Below are positions 52,240 to 60,664 of a stretch of DNA of 64,000 nt, one piece after another. The stretch lies in NCBI GenBank assembly GCA_031555315.1, contig JAVBUO010000022.1, positions 1 to 64,000 on the forward strand, read 5' to 3'. Made by a program: the position numbers and the translations under genes. This DNA comes from JAVBJV01 sp031555315 (GTDB taxonomy: Bacteria > Pseudomonadota > Alphaproteobacteria > Acetobacterales > Acetobacteraceae). Below the pieces are notes generated by a model. The model was not told the origin of the DNA. It made no database searches and saw only the letters and a program-made list of their open reading frames with translations. Position 1 is the stretch's first letter; every line of letters starts with the position of its first letter.

Positions 52240-54881
52240 GCGTGCTGGGCATTTCCTTCCTGTCGCCGCTGCTGCTGCTGGCCCTGCCGGCGCTGCCGCT
52301 GCTGTGGTTCCTGCTGCGCCTCACGCCGCCGGCGCCGCGCCGGCAGGCCTTTCCCGCCCTGCGCCTGCTGCTGGGGCTGAAAAACGCCGAACAGACGCCG
52401 GCCGGCACGCCGTGGTGGCTGCTGGCACTGCGCATGCTGGCGCTGGCGCTGGTCATCCTCGGGCTGGCGCGTCCGGTCTTCGACAACGGCGTCGTTCTGC
52501 CCGGCACGGGACCGGTGCTGGCGGTGATCGACAACGGCTGGGCGGCAGCGCGCAACTGGCCGACACGGATCGCCGCGCTCGACGCCCTGCTGCTGCGTGC
52601 CGAACGCGACGGCCGGCCGGTCGCGCTGCTGACCACCGCGCGTTCCCCGCGCGACGAAGCGCCGCAGACCCTCGCCCCGATGCCGGCCGCCGAGGCGCGC
52701 GCCCGGCTGGCCGCACTGCAACCGTTGCCCTGGACGCCCGAACACGCCGCAGCGGCCGAGGCGCTGCACGGCTGGCAGCATCCGGGCGGCACCGTTCTTT
52801 ACCTGGCCGATGGCATCCATCACGGCGCCGGGTCCGATGCCTTCGCCGCCGCACTGGCCGCAGCGGGCACGGTCAGCGAACTGCGCGACGACACATCCAC
52901 CACGCGCATCCTGCTGCCGCCGCGCCTTGAAGCCGGACGGTTGATCGCGCAGGCGGCGCGCACGCCCGCGGCGCGCACCGAGACCATCGCGGTGCTGGCC
53001 CGCACCGGCGACGGCCGCACGCTGGCGCGCACCGAGATTCCGCTGGAAACAGGCGCCACGCAGGGCAGCGCCGCCATCGACCTGCCATCCGAGCTGCGCA
53101 ACCGGCTGCTGCGACTCGACATCGAGAACGAAGCCAGTGCCGGCGCCAGCATCCTGCTCGACGAACGCTGGCGGCGACGCCCGGTGGGGTTGCTCGCCAG
53201 TTCCGACGAAAGCGCCGACACGCCGCTGCTCGGCGATCTGTATTACCTGACGCGCGCGCTGGCCCCCACGGCCGAAATCCGCCGCGGGGCGCTGGTGGAT
53301 CTGCTGGCGCGCGACATCGCCATCATCGTGCTGGCCGACCGCGCGATTCCCGACGGTCCGGAACGCGACCAGTTGACCGCCTGGGTCGAGAAAGGCGGGC
53401 TGCTGCTGCGTTTTGCCGGGCCGAACAGCACCGACCTGCACGACCCGCTGCTGCCGGTGCCGCTGCGCCGCGGCGACCGCCAACTGGGCGGCGCGATGTC
53501 GTGGTCGCAGCCCGCCCGGCTGGCGCCGTTCCCCGCCGCATCGCCGTTCGCGGGGCTGGCGGTGCCTGGCGATATCCGCATCGAACGCCAGATCCTCGCC
53601 CAACCGGTCCCGCTGCTCGGCGAACGCACCTGGGCGGCGCTGGAAGACGGCACGCCGCTGGTCACCAGCGCGGCACGCGGCGCGGGGCAGGTGGTGCTGT
53701 TCCACGTCACCGCCAATGCCGACTGGTCGAACCTGCCGCTCTCGGGCCTGTTCGTCGCCATGCTCGAACGGCTGGTGCAGATGGCCGCCGGCGTCGCAGG
53801 TAGCGACACCGATACGCTGCTGGCCCCGGCCGCCATGCTGGACGGGTTCGGCCAGTTGACCGCCCCGCCCCCCGCCGCTGTCGGCCTGCGCGCCGACGCG
53901 ATCGCCAGTACCGAAGCCACACCGCGCCACCCGCCGGGCCTTTACGGGCCCGAGGCGGCGCGCCGGGCGCTGAACCTGACCACCACGCTGCCCCCGCTGC
54001 AAACCGCAATGCCGATTACCGGTGCGCAGCAGATCCCCATCGGCACGGCAGCCGGTGAACGCAGCCTCGGTCCGCCTCTGCTGGCAGCTGCGTTTTTACT
54101 GCTGCTGGCCGATCTGCTGGTCGCGCTGTCGTTGCGCGGGCTGCTGCTGCGGGCAGCGATGGTGCTGATCGCCTTCTCCGCGCCTGCTGCCCAGGCGCAG
54201 GACGTCTCGCCCGCACTGAACACGCACCTTGCCTATGTCGTCACCGGCGACGCCGAGGTCGATACCACGTCACGGGCCGGACTGACGGCGCTGTCCACCT
54301 TCGTCAACCAGCGCACCGCCGCCGTGCTGGCGGAACCGCACGGCGTAACCCCGGGGCGCGATCCGCTGGAATTCTATCCGCTGCTCTACTGGCCGCTGAC
54401 CGCGCAGCAGGCTGCACCGGACGCCAAAACCAGCGAAGCGATCAACCAGTTCATGCGTAACGGCGGCATCGTCCTGTTCGACATGCGTTCGCCGACCGCC
54501 GGCGAGGCCGTCCTGCGGCGCGTCACGCAGGGCCTGTCGATCCCGCCGCTCGCCCGGCTGACCGGCGCGCACGTTCTGACCCGCGCCTTCTATCTTCTGT
54601 CGCGCTTTCCGGGCCGCTTCGACGACCCCAACGTCTGGGTGGCGCGCGAGGCGGATCGCGAGAACGACAGCATCACGCCGGTGATCATCGGCGCCAACAA
54701 CTGGGCCGCCGCCTGGGCACTGGGCGAACAGCCGCAGGTTTTCTCCATGTATCGCGCCGGCCCCGACCAGCAGACGCTGGCGATGCGGTTCGGAGCCAAT
54801 CTGGTGATCTATGCGCTGACCGGAAACTACAAGGGCGACCAGGTGCATCTGCCCGCCCTGATGGAACGGCTGGGCCGATGA
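52236..54881 (+). CDS. Large membrane protein with BatA N-terminal and DUF4159 domains
   Basis: The protein has 881 residues. The N-terminus (LSPLLLLALPALPLLWFLLR, followed by a second helix at about 60-80) is of BatA/aerotolerance type. A helix near residue 615 precedes the C-terminal DUF4159 domain (DPLEFYPLLYWPLTA). The middle is likely periplasmic, with a von Willebrand-like portion. It overlaps the DUF58 stop by four bases. A long in-frame reading from 51528 was rejected because it runs through DUF58. Confidence 0.9.
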   Translation: MSVLGISFLSPLLLLALPALPLLWFLLRLTPPAPRRQAFPALRLLLGLKNAEQTPAGTPWWLLALRMLALALVILGLARPVFDNGVVLPGTGPVLAVIDNGWAAARNWPTRIAALDALLLRAERDGRPVALLTTARSPRDEAPQTLAPMPAAEARARLAALQPLPWTPEHAAAAEALHGWQHPGGTVLYLADGIHHGAGSDAFAAALAAAGTVSELRDDTSTTRILLPPRLEAGRLIAQAARTPAARTETIAVLARTGDGRTLARTEIPLETGATQGSAAIDLPSELRNRLLRLDIENEASAGASILLDERWRRRPVGLLASSDESADTPLLGDLYYLTRALAPTAEIRRGALVDLLARDIAIIVLADRAIPDGPERDQLTAWVEKGGLLLRFAGPNSTDLHDPLLPVPLRRGDRQLGGAMSWSQPARLAPFPAASPFAGLAVPGDIRIERQILAQPVPLLGERTWAALEDGTPLVTSAARGAGQVVLFHVTANADWSNLPLSGLFVAMLERLVQMAAGVAGSDTDTLLAPAAMLDGFGQLTAPPPAAVGLRADAIASTEATPRHPPGLYGPEAARRALNLTTTLPPLQTAMPITGAQQIPIGTAAGERSLGPPLLAAAFLLLLADLLVALSLRGLLLRAAMVLIAFSAPAAQAQDVSPALNTHLAYVVTGDAEVDTTSRAGLTALSTFVNQRTAAVLAEPHGVTPGRDPLEFYPLLYWPLTAQQAAPDAKTSEAINQFMRNGGIVLFDMRSPTAGEAVLRRVTQGLSIPPLARLTGAHVLTRAFYLLSRFPGRFDDPNVWVAREADRENDSITPVIIGANNWAAAWALGEQPQVFSMYRAGPDQQTLAMRFGANLVIYALTGNYKGDQVHLPALMERLGR

Positions 54882-54888
54882 ACACACT

Positions 54889-56961
54889 ATGACGAACACG
54901 ACCGCGACCGCCCTGCACCTCGCCCCGCTGCTGCCCGTATGGGGGCTGGCGGTGCTCGGCGCTGCGGCGCTGGCCGTCTGCGTCTGGGCGGCCTGGCGGC
55001 GCGCGCGCGGCGCCGTCTGGCGGGCAGCGCTGTTCGCGGTGCTGCTCTTGTGCCTGGGCAATCCGCAGCTGGTGCGCGAGGCCCGCACCCTGCGCCCCGA
55101 CATCGTGCTGCTGGTCACCGACGAAAGTGCCTCGATGCAGACCGGCGAACGCGCCCGCGATGCCGCCGCGGCGCGTGACGCGCTGGCCGAACGGATCGCC
55201 CGGCTGCCCGGCCTGGAACTGCGCAGCATCACCGTCCCGGAAGCCGGCAATGCCGGCACGCGCCTGTTCGACGCAACGGCCCGCGCCCTGGCCGACATTC
55301 CGCGCCCCCGCCTGGCCGGCGTGCTGATGCTGACCGACGGGCAGGTGCACGACGCCCCGTCGGCCCCGGATTTCGACGCCCCGCTGCATGTGCTGATCCC
55401 GGCGCGCGGCGAGGAAACCGACCGGCAGTTGCGCATCCTCGAAGCGCCGGGTTTCGGCATGGTGGGGCAGGACGTCACCCTACGCGTCATCGCCGAGGAT
55501 CAGGGACCGGTGGCGCCAGGCGCGCAGCAGACCTCGGCGCGGCTGACCATCCGCCACAACGGCGCGACGGCGCGCACCGAAACCATCCGGCTGGGGCGGG
55601 AATACCGGTTCACCCTGCCCGTCACGCATAGCGGCACCAATCTGGTCGACCTGGAGATCGACCCCCTGTCCGGCGAGGTCTCGACGTCGAACAACCGTCA
55701 GATCATTTCCATCAACGGCGTGCGCGACCGGTTGCGGGTGTTGCTGGTCTCGGGCGAACCGCATCAGGGCGAACGCACCTGGCGGCGCCTGCTGAAGGCC
55801 GATGCCGCGGTCGATCTGGTGCACTTCACCATCCTGCGCCCACCCGAGAAAGACGACCTGACGCCGATGAACGAGCTGTCGCTGATCCCGTTCCCGGTGC
55901 GCGAACTGTTCCAGATCAGGCTGCGCGATTTCGATCTGGTGATCTTCGACCGGTTCCAGAATCGCGGGCTGCTGCCGTCCATCTATCTGGAGAACATCGC
56001 CGATTATGTGCAGGCGGGCGGCGCGCTGCTGTTCAGCGCCGGGCCGGAGTTCATCGGCGTCGAATCGCTGGCCGGAACGCCGCTGGCGCAGATCCTGCCC
56101 GCGCAGCCCGGCGCGATGATCACCGGCGCGTTCCGCCCGCAGATCCCGGCCACCGGGCAGCGCCATCCGGTCACTGCGAACCTGCCCGGCGCACATGCCG
56201 ATGCCGCGCCATCCTGGGGACCATGGTACCGGCGCATCACGCCACGCAACGTGCGCGGCGACGTGGTGATGACCGACGAACAGAACGTCCCGCTGCTGGT
56301 GCTGTCGCACGAAGGACGCGGCCGGGTGGCGATGCTGCTGTCGGACCAGATCTGGCTGTGGAGCCGCGGCCATCAGGGCGGCGGCCCGCAGGCCGAACTG
56401 CTGCGCCGGGTCGCCCACTGGCTGATGCGCGAGCCCGAACTGGAAGAGGAAACCCTGGCCGCACGGATCGAGGCCGGGCGGCTGATCGTCGAGCGGCGCA
56501 GCCTTTCGACCGCGCCACCGCCCGCGGTCACCGTCACGCCGCCCACCGGGCCGGCCGTAACCCAGCCGCTGACCGCCACGGCTCCCGGTCAGGCGCGACT
56601 GGACATGCCCGCCCCCCTGCCCGGCCCCTGGCAGGTGGACGACGGCACGCGCCGGGCCTTCGCCGTCACCGGCAGCGCCAACCCGCCCGAGGCCCGCGAC
56701 CTGCGCGCCACCGCCACGCGCCTGGCATCCGCCGTGCAGGCCAGCCGGGGCACGATCCGCTTTCTGGGAACGTCCGGCTTGCCGCAGATCCGCAGGACCG
56801 CACCCGCCGCCGATGCCGGCGGCGCTGCGTGGATCGGGCTGCGCCAGAACCGCGATTACCTGACGACCGGCCTGTCCGTTTCGGCCTTACTGCCGCCATG
56901 GTTGGCTTTTATCTTGATTATCGGTCTGGCCATCACCATCTGGTATCGTGAAAGCCGTTAG
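54889..56961 (+). CDS. Membrane protein with glutamine-amidotransferase / von Willebrand-like fold
   Basis: The protein has 690 residues. There are membrane helices near residues 14-34 and 40-60, and another at the C-terminus (WLAFILIIGLAITIWYR). A von Willebrand-like segment (IVLLVTDESASMQTGERA) holds the D-x-S-x-S type MIDAS pattern. The rest contains a class I glutamine-amidotransferase-like fold seen in this family (LLFSAGPEFIG). It is the last gene of the MoxR operon and probably works in the envelope. Confidence 0.88.
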   Translation: MTNTTATALHLAPLLPVWGLAVLGAAALAVCVWAAWRRARGAVWRAALFAVLLLCLGNPQLVREARTLRPDIVLLVTDESASMQTGERARDAAAARDALAERIARLPGLELRSITVPEAGNAGTRLFDATARALADIPRPRLAGVLMLTDGQVHDAPSAPDFDAPLHVLIPARGEETDRQLRILEAPGFGMVGQDVTLRVIAEDQGPVAPGAQQTSARLTIRHNGATARTETIRLGREYRFTLPVTHSGTNLVDLEIDPLSGEVSTSNNRQIISINGVRDRLRVLLVSGEPHQGERTWRRLLKADAAVDLVHFTILRPPEKDDLTPMNELSLIPFPVRELFQIRLRDFDLVIFDRFQNRGLLPSIYLENIADYVQAGGALLFSAGPEFIGVESLAGTPLAQILPAQPGAMITGAFRPQIPATGQRHPVTANLPGAHADAAPSWGPWYRRITPRNVRGDVVMTDEQNVPLLVLSHEGRGRVAMLLSDQIWLWSRGHQGGGPQAELLRRVAHWLMREPELEEETLAARIEAGRLIVERRSLSTAPPPAVTVTPPTGPAVTQPLTATAPGQARLDMPAPLPGPWQVDDGTRRAFAVTGSANPPEARDLRATATRLASAVQASRGTIRFLGTSGLPQIRRTAPAADAGGAAWIGLRQNRDYLTTGLSVSALLPPWLAFILIIGLAITIWYRESR

Positions 56962-57059
56962 TATTTATGACGTTTTGTGTTATTATCCTATCGGAATGAC
57001 AGCATGATGGACGCCTCTTCTTCAGGCATGCGTCCGACGGAATTACGTGATAGGGGGTA

Positions 57060-57653
57060 ATGGAATTTATGCGAATGTTACTGCTGGCATCTGCTCTGCT
57101 GCTGATTCCTCTGGCCGCCCATGCTCAGGTCGGTCCACGCAGCGCGCCGCCTGCACAGGCTGGTGCGCCGGCTGCCCCAGCGCCTTCAGCGGTACCCGGA
57201 TCTCGCCCCAACCACGCCGCCGCGCCACGCCAGAGCAATGCCGAACTGCGCCCGAACGAAGCGCTGTTCGATGCGATCAATCGCGGCGATCTGGGCGACG
57301 CGCGTGGCGCCCTCAATCGCGGTGCACAACTGGACGCACGCAACATTCTGGGGCTGACGCCGCTCGAACTGGCGATCGATCTGGGGCGCAACGACATCGC
57401 CTTCCTGCTGCTCAGCATGCGCCAGGGCCACAACGAAGACCGTCGCGCCACGCCGCCGCGCGATGAAGCGCCGCAGCGCGCGACACGCCGCCCCTCGCTG
57501 GCCGCGCCGCCGGTTTCGCGTGCTTCCAGCCCGCCCGCAACGCCCGCAACGCCGCGCCTATGGTCGAACGACGGCGGCACGGCGCAGCCAGACGACGGCT
57601 TCCTGGGCTTCGATGCAAACCGCCCGGCCGGCGAACGCAACACACGCAACTGA
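57060..57653 (+). CDS. Exported protein with an ankyrin-like segment
   Basis: The protein has 197 residues. The signal peptide (MRMLLLASALLLIPLAAHA-Q) is followed by a Pro/Ala-rich region, then ankyrin-like repeat sequence (LFDAINRGDLGDARGALNRG and ILGLTPLELAIDLGRNDIA) and a Pro-rich low-complexity tail. The ATG at 57060 has GGGGGT upstream. An inner ATG at 57069 also gives a signal peptide. Its role is unknown. Confidence 0.75.
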   Translation: MEFMRMLLLASALLLIPLAAHAQVGPRSAPPAQAGAPAAPAPSAVPGSRPNHAAAPRQSNAELRPNEALFDAINRGDLGDARGALNRGAQLDARNILGLTPLELAIDLGRNDIAFLLLSMRQGHNEDRRATPPRDEAPQRATRRPSLAAPPVSRASSPPATPATPRLWSNDGGTAQPDDGFLGFDANRPAGERNTRN

Positions 57654-57672
57654 TCTTTGGAATACCCCGAAC

Positions 57673-57700
57673 ACAACAGGCGCCAAACGGCGCCTGTTGT
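57673..57700. terminator. Bidirectional terminator between convergent genes
   Basis: ACAACAGGCGCC (57673-57684) pairs perfectly with GGCGCCTGTTGT (57689-57700) with loop AAAC. It separates the ankyrin-like gene and the convergent three-gene family. Confidence 0.75.
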
Positions 57701-57727
57701 GCGTTACGATGTGCGGAAAGATGGCCT

Positions 57728-58270
57728 TTACGGCGTAAAACGCAGGCTGGCACGCACAGCGTTGAAATCGGCCCTGTATGTTTCGAAGTAAGGGCTGCGC
57801 GCCTGATAGACGAGCATATGAACAAAGCCGCCGCTGCTCTCGACCTTCACGATGGTCTGCACGACCTCGATCTCTCCCTTGCTGGCCCGGCAGGTGCTTT
57901 CCAGCGCGGGCAGCCCGCCCAACGTCGTTTCGACCGTGGGATCGCAGGCGAAGGCAGCCGCGCCCTGCGAAATCACCACCTGGCGCAGCGCGCGTTGCGC
58001 TGATTCCATATGCATCGACAGGGTCCATGTCTCGCCGGGCGGGTTCTGTATGCTGGACAGATGAATACTGGCCTGCGGCTGCTGATCCGCGCCCAGACGC
58101 GCAGCGCGCTGGTTCGAACCGGGGAAACCGGTTGCGGCAGGATTGCGCATCTCCTGTGCCGTCCAGCCTTCCGGCCACGTCACCTCCAGCGCATCGGCGG
58201 CAAGCGCCCCCTGCGTCGAGAGGCCAAGCAGACAGGCGATCGTCAGATACACACTTCTTACAGACAGCAT
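57728..58270 (-). CDS. Exported protein, tandem family member A, 180 residues
   Basis: The signal peptide (MLSVRSVYLTIACLLGL, cleavage ALA-A) is followed by DALEVTWPEGWTAQEM. The conserved marks shared with members B and C are VTWPxGW near the mature start, two Cys (CDPTVETTLGGLPALESTC) and the end DFNAVRASLRF. The family is not recognised; the two Cys could form a disulfide in the periplasm. It is the last gene of three. Confidence 0.75.
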   Translation of the reverse strand: MLSVRSVYLTIACLLGLSTQGALAADALEVTWPEGWTAQEMRNPAATGFPGSNQRAARLGADQQPQASIHLSSIQNPPGETWTLSMHMESAQRALRQVVISQGAAAFACDPTVETTLGGLPALESTCRASKGEIEVVQTIVKVESSGGFVHMLVYQARSPYFETYRADFNAVRASLRFTP

Positions 58271-58289
58271 AGCGACTTCCCTATCCGGT

Positions 58290-58799
58290 TCATTGTGCAA
58301 ACCGCAGACTGGCACGCACAGCGTTGAAATCGACCAGATGCGTTTCGAAACGATCCCGGTCCATCAAGCCGGTGAGGTTAATGACATGCCCGCGTACATA
58401 GGCGAACACAATAATGAACACAGCCTCGCTGCCCCGTATCTTCCCCCTGCATGTGGCTTCCAGCGCCGGCGCGCCGACAAGCGTCCCCCCGGTTGGCGCA
58501 TCGCACGTGAGGCCGGGCAATCTCCGGCTGACAGTTTCCAGCATAAACTGCATCTCGGCAGGCAGACTGCGCATCGCAGGCACCGAATCCGGCATGTAGA
58601 GGAAGGTGATCCTCGCACTCAGTTTTCCTTCTTCCGCAGGAGACACTGCCACTTGGCCCACCCCGCTGACGTTCTCCCTGAACCGCACCGGATCGCTCTG
58701 CACTTCCCAGCCCTGCGGCCAGGTCACGTCGATCGCTTCCGCCGCCTGCGCGTGCCCGATCCCGGCGCAGAGCAAACCGATGATCGCAAAACGCATCAT
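58290..58799 (-). CDS. Exported protein, tandem family member B, 169 residues
   Basis: The signal peptide (MMRFAIIGLLCAGIGHAQA) is followed by AIDVTWPQGWEVQS. The shared CDAPTGGTLVGAPALEATC and DFNAVRASLRF segments follow. The ATG at 58799 has AGGA upstream. The signal peptide and 5' region are nearly identical to member C at DNA level, indicating a recent duplication or gene conversion. Confidence 0.75.
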   Translation of the reverse strand: MMRFAIIGLLCAGIGHAQAAEAIDVTWPQGWEVQSDPVRFRENVSGVGQVAVSPAEEGKLSARITFLYMPDSVPAMRSLPAEMQFMLETVSRRLPGLTCDAPTGGTLVGAPALEATCRGKIRGSEAVFIIVFAYVRGHVINLTGLMDRDRFETHLVDFNAVRASLRFAQ

Positions 58800-58883
58800 T
58801 CCTGAAAAAACATCTGTAAATCTCCTGATCCGCTCATCAAAACGGCACGCTGCGGTAAAATCCATTTCACAGCCGCGGCTTTT

Positions 58884-59399
58884 TCATTGCGCAAGCCGTA
58901 GACTGTTACGCACGGCGGTAAAATCCGCCTGATAGGTTTCGAGATGGTCCCGGCTCGTTATGCAGCTGAGCGTCAGCACGTGCTGGCCCGTTTCGCCTAC
59001 ATGGGCAATCGTGACGGTATGGATGATATCGACCCCTCCGGTGGTCTTCCCCCTGCATGTGCTCTCCAGCGCTGGTGCGCCGACAAGCGTCGTTTCGACC
59101 GGCGCATCGCAGGTGGCGTTGGTGTAGCCCTGTCTGATGGTTCTCAGCACCGACTGCATTTCGATGCCAGGCAGCTGGCGCGGTCTGGTGGCCGGATTCG
59201 GCAGGCTTACGATGGCGATCATCGCACCGAACTGCCCCCCTTCGCCCGTGCGCACCGCCGTCCGGTTCGATCCGCCTGTCCGCGTCGACGCGCTCTGCAC
59301 TTCCCAGCCCTGTGGCCAGGTCACGTCGATCGCCTCGGCCGCCTGCGCGTGCCCGATCCCCCCGGCACAGAACAAACCGATGATCGCAAAACGCATCAT
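58884..59399 (-). CDS. Exported protein, tandem family member C, 171 residues
   Basis: The signal peptide (MMRFAIIGLFCAGGIGHA) and the mature start AIDVTWPQGWEVQS match member B. CDAPVETTLVGAPALESTC and DFTAVRNSLRL close the family pattern. It is the first gene of the tandem set. The 290 bases before it, up to the tRNA-Gln gene, are AT-rich and probably hold its promoter. No function is known. Confidence 0.75.
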   Translation of the reverse strand: MMRFAIIGLFCAGGIGHAQAAEAIDVTWPQGWEVQSASTRTGGSNRTAVRTGEGGQFGAMIAIVSLPNPATRPRQLPGIEMQSVLRTIRQGYTNATCDAPVETTLVGAPALESTCRGKTTGGVDIIHTVTIAHVGETGQHVLTLSCITSRDHLETYQADFTAVRNSLRLAQ

Positions 59400-59689
59400 T
59401 CCTGAAAAAAACATCTGTAAATCCCCTGGTCCGTTCATCAAAATCGAAACTCCGCCCGCACGACCGTCAAAGCGGCTGTTAAAGCCGCGATCCGTGGGAA
59501 AATACGATAAAGTTACATAATATTTATCGTGTTGTCATATTACATTTTGCATGCGGCGCATACCGCCCCGGCCGACAGTCGCCAGCGTTCCGTTACCGGA
59601 GCGGAGGTTTTTAAACGCCGCCTCGTGCGCTGCGGCGTCGATAGGCCGCAGCAAAATACAAAATTCCTGCAAAAGGCATGTTTCGGAAA

Positions 59690-59761
59690 CTGGGGCGGGA
59701 GGGATCGAACCTCCGAATGGCGGAATCAAAATCCGCTGCCTTACCGCTTGGCTACGCCCCA
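59690..59761 (-). tRNA. tRNA-Gln (anticodon UUG)
   Basis: A standard cloverleaf of 72 bases folds on the minus strand: acceptor TGGGGCG/CGCCCCA, TA at 8-9, D-arm GCCA/AGGC type, anticodon stem GCGGA/TCCGC with anticodon TTG, T-arm GGAGG/CCTCC with loop TTCGATC and G73. The CCA end is not encoded. Unlike the unusual tRNA-like gene at 11559 it follows normal rules, including U8. Confidence 0.95.
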
Positions 59762-59791
59762 TCCGTTGCGCGGGAGCCTGACATACGGGGT

Positions 59792-60664
59792 TTAGCCCCC
59801 GTGCGTAAAGCCCCCATTGCCGCCCCAGCTCCACCAGCCGGGACGCGCGCAGGCGGCGGCGACACGCGCAGCGGTCTGCGCATCGGCACAGATGCCGAAA
59901 CAGGTGGCGCCGGAACCGCTCATCCGCGCCAGCAGCACATCGGGCTGGGCGCGCAGCGCGGCCAGCGCATCGTCGACCGGCGGGCACAGCCGGCTGGCCG
60001 CGTATTGCAGATCATTTTCCAGTACCGACAGATCGGCGATCATATCCGGCACGCTGGTCCAGCGCGCCGGCAGATTGGCGCGCGGCGAATAACCGATCCT
60101 GTGTTCGGCATAGGCGCGAAACACCGCCTGCGTGGGAACCGCCATGCCGGGATTGACCAGCACCAGCCCGAACGGCGGCAGCATCGGGGCGGCGGACAGC
60201 ACCTCGCCCACCCCTTCCATGCGCGCCGGGACCGAGGCCAGACAGGCCGGCACATCCGCCCCTAGCCGCAGCGCCAGCGTCTGCATTTGCGCGGCCGGCA
60301 GCGTCACCCCCCACAATTCCGACAGCGCGCGCAGCGCCGCCGCCGCATCGGCCGAACCGCCGCCGATCCCCGACGCCACCGGCAATGCCTTGTCCAGCAC
60401 GATGCGCGCCGCCGGCTCCACACCCGCCGCCCTGGCCAGACGCCGCGCCGCCAGCAGGATCAGATTGTCCGCCTCGGCCGCCAGTTGCGCCGCGAACGGC
60501 CCTTCGATGTGCAGCGACAGATCATCGGCAGGCGTCACCCGCAGCGTATCGCCGACGCCGGCGAACACACACAGACTGTCGAGCAGGTGATACCCGTCGG
60601 CGCGCCGGCCGGTGACATGCAGATAGAGATTGACCTTGGCCGGCGCGAACCCGGACGTGCTCAT
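59792..60664 (-). CDS. ispE: 4-diphosphocytidyl-2-C-methyl-D-erythritol kinase
   Basis: The protein has 290 residues and phosphorylates CDP-ME in the MEP isoprenoid pathway. The GHMP kinase motif PVASGIGGGSADAAAALRAL is present, the N-terminus FAPAKVNLYLHVTGRRADGY is typical, and the C-terminal MSGSGATCFGI is the third motif. The ATG overlaps the stop of the TPR lipoprotein gene by four bases, so it is translationally coupled to it. Confidence 0.95.
   Translation of the reverse strand: MSTSGFAPAKVNLYLHVTGRRADGYHLLDSLCVFAGVGDTLRVTPADDLSLHIEGPFAAQLAAEADNLILLAARRLARAAGVEPAARIVLDKALPVASGIGGGSADAAAALRALSELWGVTLPAAQMQTLALRLGADVPACLASVPARMEGVGEVLSAAPMLPPFGLVLVNPGMAVPTQAVFRAYAEHRIGYSPRANLPARWTSVPDMIADLSVLENDLQYAASRLCPPVDDALAALRAQPDVLLARMSGSGATCFGICADAQTAARVAAACARPGWWSWGGNGGFTHGG

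Noticed and set aside
51528..54881. Very long plus-strand frame joining DUF58 and the DUF4159 gene
   Set aside because: The early part overlaps the DUF58 gene in another frame; the real start is the ATG at 52236, overlapping the DUF58 stop, where family similarity begins.
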